From: Sphingobacteriaceae bacterium
Lineage (GTDB): Bacteria > Bacteroidota > Bacteroidia > Sphingobacteriales > Sphingobacteriaceae
Reading direction: 5' to 3'
Length of the DNA: 64,000 nucleotides
Assembly (NCBI GenBank): GCA_029266635.1
Contig: JAQSWM010000002.1
Location: 248,001 to 312,000, forward strand
Shown: positions 14,067 through 23,086 of the stretch, piece after piece
Numbering within the stretch: the first letter of the stretch is position 1
Layout: each line of letters starts with the position of its first letter
Notes under the pieces: model-generated
Told to the model about the DNA's origin: nothing
Seen by the model: only the letters and a program-made list of their open reading frames with translations
Databases searched by the model: none
Translations under genes and position numbers: made by a program

Positions 14067-14924
14067 ATGATAGGCATTTGCAAACTATATGATGAGCCCT
14101 GCGAATTGATGGAAAGCCACATTCTCCCTAAGTTTATTATTGATTATTTTAAAAAAACTGGATCTAATTATCTAAGGACAGCGGTTGAACCGAATAGGCG
14201 AAGACAAGACGGTAAGAAAGGCTACTACTTGTCAGAAAGGGCAGAGTTGGATTTTAGTAAAAGGGAAAAGTGGTTCGCCGAGAAAATATTTAAACCTTTT
14301 CTAGAAGAAAAAAGGAGACTTTTCGAGTATGATGAGAATCTCTATTATTTTTTAATCTCCCTTCTTTGGCGAGGATTGCTATCCGAACTTGAAAATCCGG
14401 ACTATCTCAAAGAGAAATATTATGGGTCTCTGTTAGAGGTTGAAAGAGAGTGGAAGGATTATCTAAAAGGTGGAGCAACTCCTGTTAAATTTCCTGACGT
14501 TAACTTGTTTCTAACTGATTCAATTCGTGCTCATAATATAAAAGTTACCGGGCTAGACTACTACTTTACACGAACTTTGGATTTCACCATATTCGCCAGT
14601 TCCGACGGTTCCTTTGTTGCTATATACTGCAAGTTCTTACGGTTCATGGTATGGTCAGTGATCAAAGACATACATACAAACATAAACAGTGAGCTTCAAA
14701 TTTGCCCGAGTAAAGGCTTTATACATTTTCCTCAGCATATACACGATGCGTACATGATAGAAAATGTAATACAAAGGGTGCGAGTGATAGAGTCGATGCC
14801 TGGTGCTTCAGAACAGCAACAAGAAAAGATCTTCCAGGAAGTCAAAAAGAATACTGAGAAATTTGGCAGTACTGATGGAGCCAGAGCAATCTTCAATGAT
14901 TGGTATAATCTTGATCAAAGTTGA
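14067..14924 (+). CDS. Hypothetical protein with an SHILPKF motif
   Basis: This is a 285-residue soluble protein of unknown function. The N-terminus reads MIGICKLYDEPCELMESHILPKFII. It resembles proteins that begin with a CxLC...SHIIPKF zinc/HNH-like motif, but the second cysteine of the first pair is replaced by tyrosine, so a metal site may be degenerate. The rest is helical and rich in aromatic residues. The gene is AT-rich and sits between another unknown gene and a small DNA-binding gene in a likely mobile region. A nuclease-related role is possible but not shown. Confidence 0.6.
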   Translation: MIGICKLYDEPCELMESHILPKFIIDYFKKTGSNYLRTAVEPNRRRQDGKKGYYLSERAELDFSKREKWFAEKIFKPFLEEKRRLFEYDENLYYFLISLLWRGLLSELENPDYLKEKYYGSLLEVEREWKDYLKGGATPVKFPDVNLFLTDSIRAHNIKVTGLDYYFTRTLDFTIFASSDGSFVAIYCKFLRFMVWSVIKDIHTNINSELQICPSKGFIHFPQHIHDAYMIENVIQRVRVIESMPGASEQQQEKIFQEVKKNTEKFGSTDGARAIFNDWYNLDQS

Positions 14925-14958
14925 TTGTAAGAACACCGGTCACCCTTAATAAATTTCT

Positions 14959-15219
14959 TCACTTCTTTTGAAGTAATTCTTGAATCTCCTGGTACGCATA
15001 ATAGTAAATTCCGCCAATTTTTTTTCCGTATAGGATTCCCGTTGTCCGGTAGGTTTTCAAGGTGTTTTTTGTAATATTCAACATGGTCATCACCTCGAAG
15101 GATTTCAACCATTTCTTCCTGGGAGTTTCTTTGTAATCTTTTAATAGCAGTTTGAAATCTTCCAATAATTGGATCCGGAACTGCTGTAAATCTTCGCTTG
15201 TAATTATCTCAGTAGCCAT
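14959..15219 (-). CDS. Helix-turn-helix protein of mobile-element type
   Basis: ATG 15219 gives 86 residues (MATEIITSED); the frame is open to 15273 but the upstream part runs into the direct repeat. The C-terminal half reads KKWLKSFEVMTMLNITKNTLKTYRTTG, then an IGGIYYYAYQEIQELLQ wing. This is an HTH_17/MerR-like winged helix of the type found in excisionases and accessory genes of Bacteroidota conjugative elements. It lies just outside the left copy of the 32-bp direct repeat, transcribed away from it. It may be an excisionase or a regulator of the element. Confidence 0.75.
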   Translation of the reverse strand: MATEIITSEDLQQFRIQLLEDFKLLLKDYKETPRKKWLKSFEVMTMLNITKNTLKTYRTTGILYGKKIGGIYYYAYQEIQELLQKK

Positions 15220-15264
15220 ATTAAAAAGATTAGGATACAAAGATTGTAAGGGTGTCAATTCCCG

Positions 15265-15296
15265 GAGGTACACTTTTCAAAATGTCCATTCAAAAA
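15265..15296 (+). repeat. Left copy of the 32-bp direct repeat
   Basis: The sequence starts GAGGTACACTTTT and continues AAAATGTCCATTCAAAAA, matching 22635-22666 at 31 of 32 positions in the same orientation; only position 15278 differs (C versus A). The two copies bracket the copper cassette. They could be recombination sites, integrase arm-type sites or a duplicated leader. Confidence 0.75.
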
Positions 15297-15571
15297 AGGA
15301 TGTGTTCTCACCCAAGAAGTGGTATTAATACAGAAGAACGCCAGACGTTTCAGCTTAAGATTATTTATTTTTTACCAATAGACAAATAATACCTGATTCG
15401 TATCAAGATATCTCCCTTCCTGATCTAGAAGCACGGATAATATCGGGTTCAACCGATCTCAACTATAAAAAACAATTATCTTTTTCGACGTGTATTGATT
15501 TACATAACAGCTGCTGATGCATTGCGTACTTAAAGCAGACATTCTGATATAGTCAATTAACTTCTAAATCT
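15297..15571. other. Intergenic region upstream of the copper cassette
   Basis: This region lies between the left direct repeat and the first DUF305 gene. I see no open frame of useful length. A partial -7-like TATCTTTT lies near 15478, which may belong to a promoter for the copper genes. No copper-regulator binding site of a known type could be recognised. Confidence 0.3.
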
Positions 15572-16258
15572 ATGAAAACAAATAGGATCTTTTTTTCAGG
15601 CATCGCCCTCGGGCTACTTATTGGCGCCTGCCAGAACCCTGGCTCTAACACTGTCGCCGGCACTGATGACACGTCAGCCACTGAGCACATGTCCGGTATG
15701 GGATCAGATACATCCATGATGGGGCAAGACACATCCATGATGGCTGGCATGAACCGCATGATGAAACAAATGCATCAAATGAAGATGACCGGCAATGCAG
15801 ACTACGATCTCGCCATGATGCTTAAACATCACCATCAGGGAGCCATAGACATGTCGGAAGCAGAACTCAGATGGGGAACCGATCAGCAGTTGAAAGATAT
15901 GGCTCAGAAAATGATCGATATGCAAAAGAAGGAAATTCAGGATCTGGAGGCGATTGCTGACAAATATAAATCCGGTCCGAAAAATTATGATCCGGCGAAT
16001 AAAAACGAGGGTTTAGGTAAGGATATGGATAAAAGTATGAGATCAATGATGGAAATGGGTCATGACATGTCGAAGAGCATCGACCATCAGTTCGCGTCCA
16101 TGATGAAAAAACACCATAAGGACGGCATTGAAATGGGTGAAATGATTGTGAAATATGCTAAGGATGCCAACTTTAAATCGATGACTCAGAAAACCATGGA
16201 TGAGCAGAAAAAAGACATTGAAAAGCTGGACGAATGGCTGGATAAACATAAAGAATAG
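15572..16258 (+). CDS. DUF305 lipoprotein, methionine-rich
   Basis: This is a 228-residue lipoprotein with signal and lipobox LLIGAC (Cys 20). A Met/Asp-rich linker (about 40-70) is followed by two DUF305 repeats: the first has LAMMLKHHHQGAIDMSEAEL (near residue 95), the second FASMMKKHHKDGIEMGEMIV (near residue 175). DUF305 is a ferritin-like helical domain; its HH-x-G-I-x-M motif and the many methionines suggest copper binding in the periplasm. It opens a plus-strand run of copper genes. Confidence 0.82.
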   Translation: MKTNRIFFSGIALGLLIGACQNPGSNTVAGTDDTSATEHMSGMGSDTSMMGQDTSMMAGMNRMMKQMHQMKMTGNADYDLAMMLKHHHQGAIDMSEAELRWGTDQQLKDMAQKMIDMQKKEIQDLEAIADKYKSGPKNYDPANKNEGLGKDMDKSMRSMMEMGHDMSKSIDHQFASMMKKHHKDGIEMGEMIVKYAKDANFKSMTQKTMDEQKKDIEKLDEWLDKHKE

Positions 16259-16288
16259 CCTGTAATAGATAAACACAAATTCACTGAA

Positions 16289-16753
16289 ATGGAGAATAAA
16301 CCAGGTAACTATAAAAAGTTTGGGTGGATGCTGCTGGCATCATTCATCATCATGTACGCAGTGATGTTCCTCAACGTCGACAAGCTGGATCATGTGTATC
16401 TGAGTACTACACGGGCTTATATGGCCTTGCTCATGGTAGCCCCGATGGCCTTGTTGATGCTTGCCATGATGCCGATGATGTACCCTGACAAGAAATTAAA
16501 CGGAATCATTGCTGTAACGAGTGTTGTGGTATTTATCCTGGCGCTGGTGTTCTTAAGAAGTCAAACCTTTATCGGCGACCGTCAATACATGAAAGCCATG
16601 ATCTCTCACCATTCCTCTGCCATTATGGTGAGCCAGGAGGCCAAATTGAAAGATCCGGAATTGAAGCAGTTGGCTGAACAAATCATCCGTTCCCAGGAAA
16701 AGGAAATTGCTGAAATGAAACAGATGCTTAAGCGAATGGAAAATAAGGACTGA
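16289..16753 (+). CDS. DUF305 membrane protein
   Basis: This 154-residue protein has three transmembrane helices (about 12-28, 42-65, 73-92), rich in methionine (MVAPMALLMLAMMPMMYP). A C-terminal DUF305 half-domain follows, with DRQYMKAMISHHSSAIMVSQEA at about residues 98-119. Methionine-lined helices plus the HH motif suggest copper movement or sensing at the membrane. It follows the DUF305 lipoprotein gene by 30 bases and precedes the DUF3347 gene by 7 bases, so the three are probably one transcript. Confidence 0.8.
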   Translation: MENKPGNYKKFGWMLLASFIIMYAVMFLNVDKLDHVYLSTTRAYMALLMVAPMALLMLAMMPMMYPDKKLNGIIAVTSVVVFILALVFLRSQTFIGDRQYMKAMISHHSSAIMVSQEAKLKDPELKQLAEQIIRSQEKEIAEMKQMLKRMENKD

Positions 16754-16760
16754 AATACAA

Positions 16761-17342
16761 ATGAGTTTATTCAAAGACTGTATGAAAATACCCCTGATCA
16801 CTATTACAGCTATTATGCTCTTGGGATCCTGCCAGGGCGATTCGAAAAAGGAGATGGCTAGTGGAGGAAGTTCTGATACTTCGCAAACAGCAACTGAAAG
16901 TAGAAAATCAGATCAGGGTGCGGAAGCAATAATCACCTCTTACCTTGATTTGAAAAACGCGCTGGTAAAAGACGATGATAAGGCCGCGGCCGAAGCCGGA
17001 AAGCAACTTGCCTCGGCCTTCAAACAATTTAACACATCAGGTCTGAAGGAAGCCGAACGGAAAATATTCGAGGATATCCGGGAAGATGCAATTGATCATG
17101 CCTCCCACATTTCAACTAACGCCGGGAATATCAGCCACCAGAGAGAGCATTTTGAAACCTTAAGCGAAGATATTTACGATCTTAAAAAAGGTGTCGGGGG
17201 AGATCAGAAGCTTTACTACCTGCATTGCCCTATGTATAATAACGGCAAAGGCGCTAATTGGATCAGCGAAACCAAAGAGGTTCAGAATCCTTATTTAGGA
17301 AAATCGATGCCGGAGTGTGGAACGCTTAAAGAAGAATTATAA
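16761..17342 (+). CDS. DUF3347 domain lipoprotein
   Basis: This is a 193-residue protein from ATG 16761; an internal ATG at 16782 would give a tidier lipoprotein signal ending LLGSC. The domain begins at about residue 55 (AIITSYLDLKNALVKDD), the DUF3347 helical bundle. It ends with the conserved LYYLHCPMYNNGKGANWISE and NPYLGKSMPECG motif, whose Cys, His and Met residues are likely copper ligands. DUF3347 is known as a C-terminal domain of CusB-like efflux proteins. It probably buffers or delivers copper in the periplasm, together with its neighbours. Confidence 0.8.
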   Translation: MSLFKDCMKIPLITITAIMLLGSCQGDSKKEMASGGSSDTSQTATESRKSDQGAEAIITSYLDLKNALVKDDDKAAAEAGKQLASAFKQFNTSGLKEAERKIFEDIREDAIDHASHISTNAGNISHQREHFETLSEDIYDLKKGVGGDQKLYYLHCPMYNNGKGANWISETKEVQNPYLGKSMPECGTLKEEL

Positions 17343-17347
17343 CAGGC

Positions 17348-17803
17348 ATGGGCCTTAAAACAAAAATATTGCTCATTCTAGTTGCTGTATTCGTTGTTAT
17401 CCAGCTTTTTCAGTCTCCAAAGAACAACACAGCACCTGAGACATCAGCTGACATTTCCCGTGTTTATCCAATGTCTCCCAATGTGAAGGCTACCCTTCGC
17501 AAATCATGTTACGACTGCCACAGCAATTCAACCCATTACCCCTGGTATTCTTATATCCAACCTTTCGGCTGGTGGCTGTCTTCGCATATAGAAGAGGGAA
17601 AAGAGGAACTGAATTTGTCTCAGTTTAAAGACTATTCGGCCCGCCGGAGAAAAAGCAGGCTGAAGTCGATGGCTGAAAGTATCGAAGACGGATCCATGCC
17701 TTTGTCATCTTACACTTTCATTCATAACGGAGCAAAGCTGCGTGACCAGGATAGAAAGCTTTTACTGAATTGGATCGACAGCGTACGTGCCAGTCTTAAT
17801 TAA
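17348..17803 (+). CDS. Haem-binding domain protein (cytochrome c-like CxxCH)
   Basis: This is a 151-residue protein with an N-terminal membrane anchor (about 6-23). The body has KSCYDCHSNSTHYPWYSYIQPFGWWLSSHIEEG, that is, a CxxCH haem attachment motif near residue 56, followed by the aromatic-rich helix of the Haem_bd family. The haem would be covalently bound in the periplasm. It lies 5 bases after the DUF3347 gene and 6 bases before the multicopper oxidase start. It may pass electrons to or from the oxidase (inference). Confidence 0.82.
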   Translation: MGLKTKILLILVAVFVVIQLFQSPKNNTAPETSADISRVYPMSPNVKATLRKSCYDCHSNSTHYPWYSYIQPFGWWLSSHIEEGKEELNLSQFKDYSARRRKSRLKSMAESIEDGSMPLSSYTFIHNGAKLRDQDRKLLLNWIDSVRASLN

Positions 17804-17809
17804 TTGATC

Positions 17810-20440
17810 ATGAAAACACTACTCATCTACCTGTTACTTACTTTTTCCGCTAGCGCACTTTTCGGGCAAACTTCTGATCAGTCGGCCCAGCTTGTGCGAC
17901 AGGAGGTTTATACCTGTCCGATGCACCCCGAAGTGATCAGCAATAAGCCAGGCAGATGCCCTAAGTGTGGAATGGAACTGGTTAAGGAGAAAACAGCAAA
18001 GCGGAGCGCGCCCGCTAAGCCGGCAGCACCCAAAAAACAGCAGCCAAAAAAAGTAAGCAAACCTGCTCCCGTAAAAACACAGCCGCCCTTGAAAGCCGCC
18101 CCGGTACAGAAAGAACAGATGCCGGTTCAAAATCCGGAGGAGAAAGCACGTCCAGTTCCAAAATCCGGACACAAGATTGAAAAGCCCGGGCTCACCTATA
18201 AGCCTAAAAAGGTTCGCTATGATCTGTATGTGAACGATACAATAGTCAATTTCACCGGGAAAAACAGGAAAGGAGTGGCGATTAACGGTAGTATTCCTGC
18301 TCCAACCTTAACCTTTACTCAGGGCGATACCGCTGAAATATATGTGCACAATATGATGCATATGGAAACCTCCATTCACTGGCATGGAGTGTTTCTGCCC
18401 AATCGTTTCGACGGGGTACCCTATCTTACCCAAATGCCGATCAAGCCTCATTCAACTTATATATATAAATTTCCCATCATTCAAAACGGGACCTACTGGT
18501 ATCACAGTCACACAGAACTGCAGGAACAGAGCGGAATGTATGGGGCCTTAATCTTTAATAAACCGGACGAACCATCCATTCCTGCAATTCCAATTGTGTT
18601 AAGCGATTGGACAGATATGAACCCCATGGAGGTAAACAGATCGCTACATAATGCCACAGACTGGTTTGCGATCAAAAAAGGATCCACTCAGAGTTATTGG
18701 GAGGCGATCAGAAAGGGTTACTTTAAAACGAAGCTGATTAACGAATGGAAACGCATGACCGCCATGGATGTGAGTGATGTAGCTTACGATCGCTTCCTCA
18801 CCAACGGCAAGCCCATCGCTGAGGCTACTCAGTTTAAAGCCGGCGACAAGGTTAAACTTCGAATAGTGAACGGCGGTGCGTCAAGCTATTTTTGGCTGAC
18901 CTATTCGGGAGGAAAAATGACCGTGGTTGGAAACGATGGGAATGACGTGCAGCCGGTCGAGGTAGATCGTCTGATCATTGCCACTGCCGAAACCTACGAT
19001 ATCATTGTGACCATTCCTGAGAATATGAGCTATGAGTTTTTGGCGACTGCGGAAGACCGGACACAATCCACCTCACTCTGGCTTGGTAGCGGAATGAAGA
19101 TGCCAGCAAAACCTTTAGGGAAACTGAAGTACTTCGAGGGCATGAAAATGATGAATGGCATGATGAAAATGAATGGGGACATGGAGCCAATGGGGATGCA
19201 GATGAGTAACCAGCAGATGGATATGAATTCGGTCATGTATCCGGAAGCTACGGGCGAAGAAAACGCGATGCCGGCTAATGAAGGTCATGACAAGCACAAC
19301 ATGGACAAGTCTAAGGAAGCCGACACAACGAGGAAAGCTCCTAACGAGATGCAGGGCCACGAAGGACATAATATGCCTCAGATGGCAGGGCACGAAGGTC
19401 ATAACATGGGCGCAGGTACCGCTTCTGATATCGTTACCCTGAATTATGGAATGCTTCGGGCGACTGAAAAAACAACTTTGAAGGAAGGGCCCTGGCGGGA
19501 ATTCAGGTTTGAGCTGACCGGCAACATGAACCGTTACGTATGGACAATCGATAATAAGACAGTGGGCGAATCCGACAAGATCCTGATTAAAAAAGGGGAG
19601 AACGTACGGATCATCCAGTTCAACAATTCTATGATGCGGCATCCCATGCACCTGCATGGTCACGATTTTAGAGTAGTGAATAAGCAGGGAGAATACGCTC
19701 CAATGAAGAATGTCATCGACATCATGCCGATGGAGACAGATACGATTGAATTTGCAGCATCAGAAAGCGGCGACTGGTTTTTCCATTGCCACATCCTTTA
19801 TCATATGATGAGCGGTATGGGCCGTGTGTTCAGCTATGTGAATTCGCCCCCGAATCCCGAACTGCCTGATCCTGCCCGGGCCCGGCGTATGTTCGTGAAG
19901 GAGAATAGCAACATGTATTACTTCATGACCAATGTGGGACTGGAAAGCAATGGCAGCGATGGGGAAGCCTCATTTAACAATACCCGCTATCGCTTGTCTA
20001 CTGAATGGCGTCTGGGAATAAAATCAAAATATGGATATGAGAGTGAAACCTACTTTGGTCGCTTCCTTGGCAAAATGCAGTGGCTCTTTCCTTTCATCGG
20101 CTTCGACTATCATAAAAACAATGTGGAGAATGAAACCGAAAAGAATATGTTCGGTCAGACCACCAATCAGAATAACCGGAAAGCCTTCGTTGCGGGTATC
20201 CAGTATACGCTTCCCATGCTCGTTAATTCAGAGTTCCGGATCGACAGCAAAGGAAAGCTGCGGCTCCAGTTAAGGCGGGAGGATATTCCCATTAGCAGTC
20301 GCCTGAGAGCTACTCTGATGGGCAATACCGACCGGGAATTTATGGGAGGGCTGCGATACGTCTTAACGAAATATTTTTCATTGTCTACGCACTACGATAG
20401 TGATATGGGATACGGCGCTGGCTTGACGGTCACCTACTGA
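17810..20440 (+). CDS. Multicopper oxidase with N-terminal metal-binding domain and C-terminal CopB-like barrel
   Basis: ATG 17810 gives 876 residues; the TTG at 17804 is less likely. After a signal peptide comes a heavy-metal-binding domain (YTCPMHPEV to RCPKCGMEL, about 34-60) and a Lys/Pro/Ala linker. The multicopper oxidase (about 120-675) has all four copper motifs: HWHGVF near 190, WYHSHTE near 230, HPMHLHGH near 610 and HCHILYHMMSGM near 658. A long Met/His-rich insert (about 440-540) resembles that of CopA/PcoA. From about residue 700 the chain turns into a beta-rich segment (TRYRLSTEWRLGIKSKYGYESETYFG...) like outer-membrane CopB. The fusion would couple copper(I) oxidation to an outer-membrane domain. 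Confidence 0.85.
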   Translation: MKTLLIYLLLTFSASALFGQTSDQSAQLVRQEVYTCPMHPEVISNKPGRCPKCGMELVKEKTAKRSAPAKPAAPKKQQPKKVSKPAPVKTQPPLKAAPVQKEQMPVQNPEEKARPVPKSGHKIEKPGLTYKPKKVRYDLYVNDTIVNFTGKNRKGVAINGSIPAPTLTFTQGDTAEIYVHNMMHMETSIHWHGVFLPNRFDGVPYLTQMPIKPHSTYIYKFPIIQNGTYWYHSHTELQEQSGMYGALIFNKPDEPSIPAIPIVLSDWTDMNPMEVNRSLHNATDWFAIKKGSTQSYWEAIRKGYFKTKLINEWKRMTAMDVSDVAYDRFLTNGKPIAEATQFKAGDKVKLRIVNGGASSYFWLTYSGGKMTVVGNDGNDVQPVEVDRLIIATAETYDIIVTIPENMSYEFLATAEDRTQSTSLWLGSGMKMPAKPLGKLKYFEGMKMMNGMMKMNGDMEPMGMQMSNQQMDMNSVMYPEATGEENAMPANEGHDKHNMDKSKEADTTRKAPNEMQGHEGHNMPQMAGHEGHNMGAGTASDIVTLNYGMLRATEKTTLKEGPWREFRFELTGNMNRYVWTIDNKTVGESDKILIKKGENVRIIQFNNSMMRHPMHLHGHDFRVVNKQGEYAPMKNVIDIMPMETDTIEFAASESGDWFFHCHILYHMMSGMGRVFSYVNSPPNPELPDPARARRMFVKENSNMYYFMTNVGLESNGSDGEASFNNTRYRLSTEWRLGIKSKYGYESETYFGRFLGKMQWLFPFIGFDYHKNNVENETEKNMFGQTTNQNNRKAFVAGIQYTLPMLVNSEFRIDSKGKLRLQLRREDIPISSRLRATLMGNTDREFMGGLRYVLTKYFSLSTHYDSDMGYGAGLTVTY

Positions 20441-20547
20441 TCTGACCTTCTTCTGTGCTAAGAGGTTCGGGAATAGGAAGATCAGCCGCCTGTTCTCAGG
20501 GTATTGCAATTCATAACGCCATCAGTTTTTCTGTTTAAGTTTTTCGT

Positions 20548-22596
20548 ATGAACCCTCAGCATCACCATTCCGAACACCATCAGCATGAGCAGCATGGGAA
20601 ACAGATTAAAAAGCCTGGAGATCATGGAACTGCAGAGCATAGTGCCCATGACGAACATGCGGGGCATCATACAGAAGACTTTCTAAGAAGGTTTTGGATC
20701 TGCCTCGCGCTGACCATCCCGGTGGTCCTTCTTTCGGAAATGGTTCAGCATTGGTTCAGCTATCGGATTACTTTTCCCGGCGATCGTTTTGTGCTTGCCG
20801 GTTTGGGACTGATCGTTTTCGTGTACGGAGGCAAACCATTTCTGGTCGGGATGTATCGTGAACTGAAAAGAACTGATCCCGGTATGATGACCCTTATCGG
20901 CGTTGCTATAACCGCTGCCTTTGCCTATAGTACCGCTATTGTATTTGGCTTGAGGGGAATGGATTTCTTCTGGGAACTGGCTACCCTGATCGACATTATG
21001 CTGCTGGGACATTACTTTGAAATGCGTTCTCAGCTGGCGGCTTCCCGGGCCCTGGAATCCCTGGTTGCCTTACTTCCTTCGGATGTGCATGTTTACCGGG
21101 ACGATTCTCTTGTTGATATTCCCCTCAGCGACTTAAGGAAGGGCGATCTGATCCAGATTAAACCAGGCGAGAAGATCCCGGCAGACGGAAAAATAATTGA
21201 AGGTCATTCTTCAGTTAACGAAAGTATGCTTACCGGCGAGAGTGTCCCCGTAAAAAAGGAGAAGGAGGATCGGGTGATCGGTGGATCGATTAACGGGGAC
21301 GGATCAATGAAAGTATTGGTTACCGGAACCGGAGAAGAAAGCTACCTCAACAAAGTGATAGATATGGTTCAGGCGGCCCAGGCCACGAAATCGAGGACAC
21401 AAAATCTAGCCAACACCGTTGCTAAATGGCTCACTTATATTTCCCTTGTCGTAGGGGCCGCCACTTTCATTTTCTGGTTCGGGAAAGAGGGCGAGCTGGC
21501 CTTTGCGCTGGAGAGAATGGTGACCGTGATGGTGACTTCCTGTCCGCATGCGCTCGGCGTTGCCATTCCTTTGGTGGTGGCCATTTCTACCTCCCGGGCG
21601 GCTACCAGGGGACTTCTGAACCGCAACCGTACTGCTTTCGAAAATTCCAGGAAATTAAGCCTCGTCATCTTTGATAAGACAGGAACGCTTACCGAGGGAG
21701 CGCACAAGGTTCAGCAGGTCATATCTCTTGATTCCCGGCTTTTGGAAAATGAGATACTTCAGAACGCAGCGGCTATTCAGCAGCATTCTGAGCATTACAT
21801 AGCCAGGGGAGTTTTGGCACTGCTGAAGGAAAGGGAGCTGGAGCTTTGGCCTTCAACCGATTTTGAATACTTTCCCGGGATGGGTGTTTCGGCAAGGGTT
21901 AATACCAGGAAGGTGGTAGCAGCGGGGCCGAATTATTTTAAAAAAATTGGTGAGGACATGCCAAAGATCCCGTCTCAAATCAATCAATCGCTGGAGACGC
22001 TCAATTTCGTACTAATCGAAGGGAAGCCGGTGGGTATAATTACTCTGGCAGACACAATCAGGCCTACTTCCGGTCAGGCAGTGGATGAGCTGAGGTCCAT
22101 GGGAATAAAATCATACCTGCTGACAGGAGATAATGAGCAGATCGCGGCCGCTGTAGCAAAACAACTGGGAATGGATGGCTTCCTGGCAAATGTCCTTCCG
22201 GATCAGAAGCAGCAAAAAGTGATCGAGTTTCAGCAAAGGCAGGAAATCGTCGCCATGACCGGTGATGGGGTGAACGACGCCCCGGCCCTGGCTCAGGCCG
22301 ATGTCGGCATTGCCGTTGGCTCAGGGACGGACGTGGCAGCAGAAACAGCTGATATTATACTTGTAAACAGCGACCCTCGCGACGTAACTGCCATGATCCG
22401 CTTTGGCAGAGCAACGTATAGGAAAATGATCCAGAATCTTGTCTGGGCCGTAGGATACAACGTAGTAGCTATCCCCCTTGCTGCTGGTATTTTATATCCA
22501 ACTTTTATCCTTAGTCCGGCAGCAGGAGCGGTATTAATGAGTCTCAGTACTATTATTGTCGCGATCAACGCTCAGCTGCTGAGAAGAAGCTTGTAG
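20548..22596 (+). CDS. Copper-translocating P1B-type ATPase (CPH type)
   Basis: This 682-residue ATPase has a His-rich N-terminal tail (first 45 residues) instead of an HMA domain, so it is not a CPC-type CopA. Motifs in order are TGES (near 227), CPH in [14 protein letters not shown] (near 331), DKTGTLTEG with the phosphorylated Asp (near 375), HP-loop region, TGDNEQ and [13 protein letters not shown] (near 570). The CPH motif marks the P1B-3 group, which exports copper or silver from the cytoplasm. It follows the multicopper oxidase gene by 107 bases and ends the copper cassette. Confidence 0.92.
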   Translation: MNPQHHHSEHHQHEQHGKQIKKPGDHGTAEHSAHDEHAGHHTEDFLRRFWICLALTIPVVLLSEMVQHWFSYRITFPGDRFVLAGLGLIVFVYGGKPFLVGMYRELKRTDPGMMTLIGVAITAAFAYSTAIVFGLRGMDFFWELATLIDIMLLGHYFEMRSQLAASRALESLVALLPSDVHVYRDDSLVDIPLSDLRKGDLIQIKPGEKIPADGKIIEGHSSVNESMLTGESVPVKKEKEDRVIGGSINGDGSMKVLVTGTGEESYLNKVIDMVQAAQATKSRTQNLANTVAKWLTYISLVVGAATFIFWFGKEGELAFALERMVTVMVTSCPHALGVAIPLVVAISTSRAATRGLLNRNRTAFENSRKLSLVIFDKTGTLTEGAHKVQQVISLDSRLLENEILQNAAAIQQHSEHYIARGVLALLKERELELWPSTDFEYFPGMGVSARVNTRKVVAAGPNYFKKIGEDMPKIPSQINQSLETLNFVLIEGKPVGIITLADTIRPTSGQAVDELRSMGIKSYLLTGDNEQIAAAVAKQLGMDGFLANVLPDQKQQKVIEFQQRQEIVAMTGDGVNDAPALAQADVGIAVGSGTDVAAETADIILVNSDPRDVTAMIRFGRATYRKMIQNLVWAVGYNVVAIPLAAGILYPTFILSPAAGAVLMSLSTIIVAINAQLLRRSL

Positions 22597-22634
22597 GAAG
22601 CCTAATATTTTACAGCGAAACCGCGTTCCTGAAT

Positions 22635-22666
22635 GAGGTACACTTTTAAAAATGTCCATTCAAAAA
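22635..22666 (+). repeat. Right copy of the 32-bp direct repeat
   Basis: This copy matches 15265-15296 with one substitution and lies 38 bases after the ATPase stop codon. The small gene at 22706 starts 40 bases to its right. The similar motif GGTACATTTT-x5-CATT occurs once more near 22931, which may be a weaker relative. Confidence 0.75.
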
Positions 22667-22705
22667 TTTTGCTTTTTTTCAACTTGCGTCTTTAATTCTC
22701 AAGCT

Positions 22706-22900
22706 ATGATAACTGAAAGAATTTGTATCTACCCAAAAGATGTGATGCTGATTACCGGAAGAAGCGAGCGTTCGGGCTGCAGGCTATTGCAAACCATTAG
22801 AAAGAAATACAATAAGACAAAGCATCAATTTGTATCAATCTTCGAGTTCTCGGAATATACTGGTTTGCAAATCGAAGAGATTCGTACTTTCCTTGAATAA
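22706..22900 (+). CDS. Small mobile-element-type protein, 64 residues
   Basis: ATG 22706 gives MITERICIYPKDVMLITGRSERSGCRLLQTIRKKYNKTKHQFVSIFEFSEYTG. The frame extends to 22652 but that part overlaps the direct repeat. The sequence has the form of a small helix-turn-helix protein of Bacteroidota conjugative or integrated elements (family assigned by resemblance only). It stands just outside the right direct repeat and 160 bases before the tRNA remnant. Its position mirrors that of the HTH gene at the left repeat. Confidence 0.6.
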   Translation: MITERICIYPKDVMLITGRSERSGCRLLQTIRKKYNKTKHQFVSIFEFSEYTGLQIEEIRTFLE

Positions 22901-23061
22901 AAGGATAAGTATCTGTCGGCTAACTCTTTTTGGTACATTTTGTGCTCATTTAAACTGTAATGTAGTATATTTGTATTATCATTCAGGTGCAGTACCTATT
23001 AGAGTACCTAAGATAGATTGCAGCTGGTAAAGAATTGATAATTAGATAATTACTATAAAGC
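22901..23061. other. AT-rich junction region
   Basis: No gene is supported here. A frame could be read through to 23030 but it has no start and unusual composition. It holds a GGTACATTTT motif similar to the start of the 32-bp direct repeats. It ends where tRNA-like sequence begins, as expected for the border of an integrated element. Confidence 0.35.
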
Positions 23062-23082
23062 GTTCGAGCCCAGGTGGGCGCA
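23062..23082 (+). other. tRNA 3'-end remnant, candidate attachment site
   Basis: GTTCGAGCCCAGGTGGGCGCA has a TTCGAGC T-loop, a 3' T-stem strand CCAGG and a 7-base acceptor strand TGGGCGC with discriminator A. The matching 5' T-stem (CCTGG) is missing; AAAGC stands there instead. No D-arm or anticodon arm lies upstream, so this is only a tRNA end. Such ends remain where tyrosine recombinases integrate into tRNA genes. Confidence 0.6.
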
Positions 23083-23086
23083 CGAG

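Noticed and set aside
15297-15571. CRISPR or other repeat array near the direct repeat
   Set aside because: Only one repeat copy is present here, with no regular spacing; no array was seen anywhere in the window.
19115-19663. 182-residue minus-strand frame inside the multicopper oxidase gene
   Set aside because: It is a shadow of the Met/His-rich insert; the repeated His/Met codons create an open reverse frame.
22901-23061. Integrase gene start next to the tRNA remnant
   Set aside because: The frame is short, has no credible start and shows no tyrosine-recombinase motif (R, H-x-x-R or Y).
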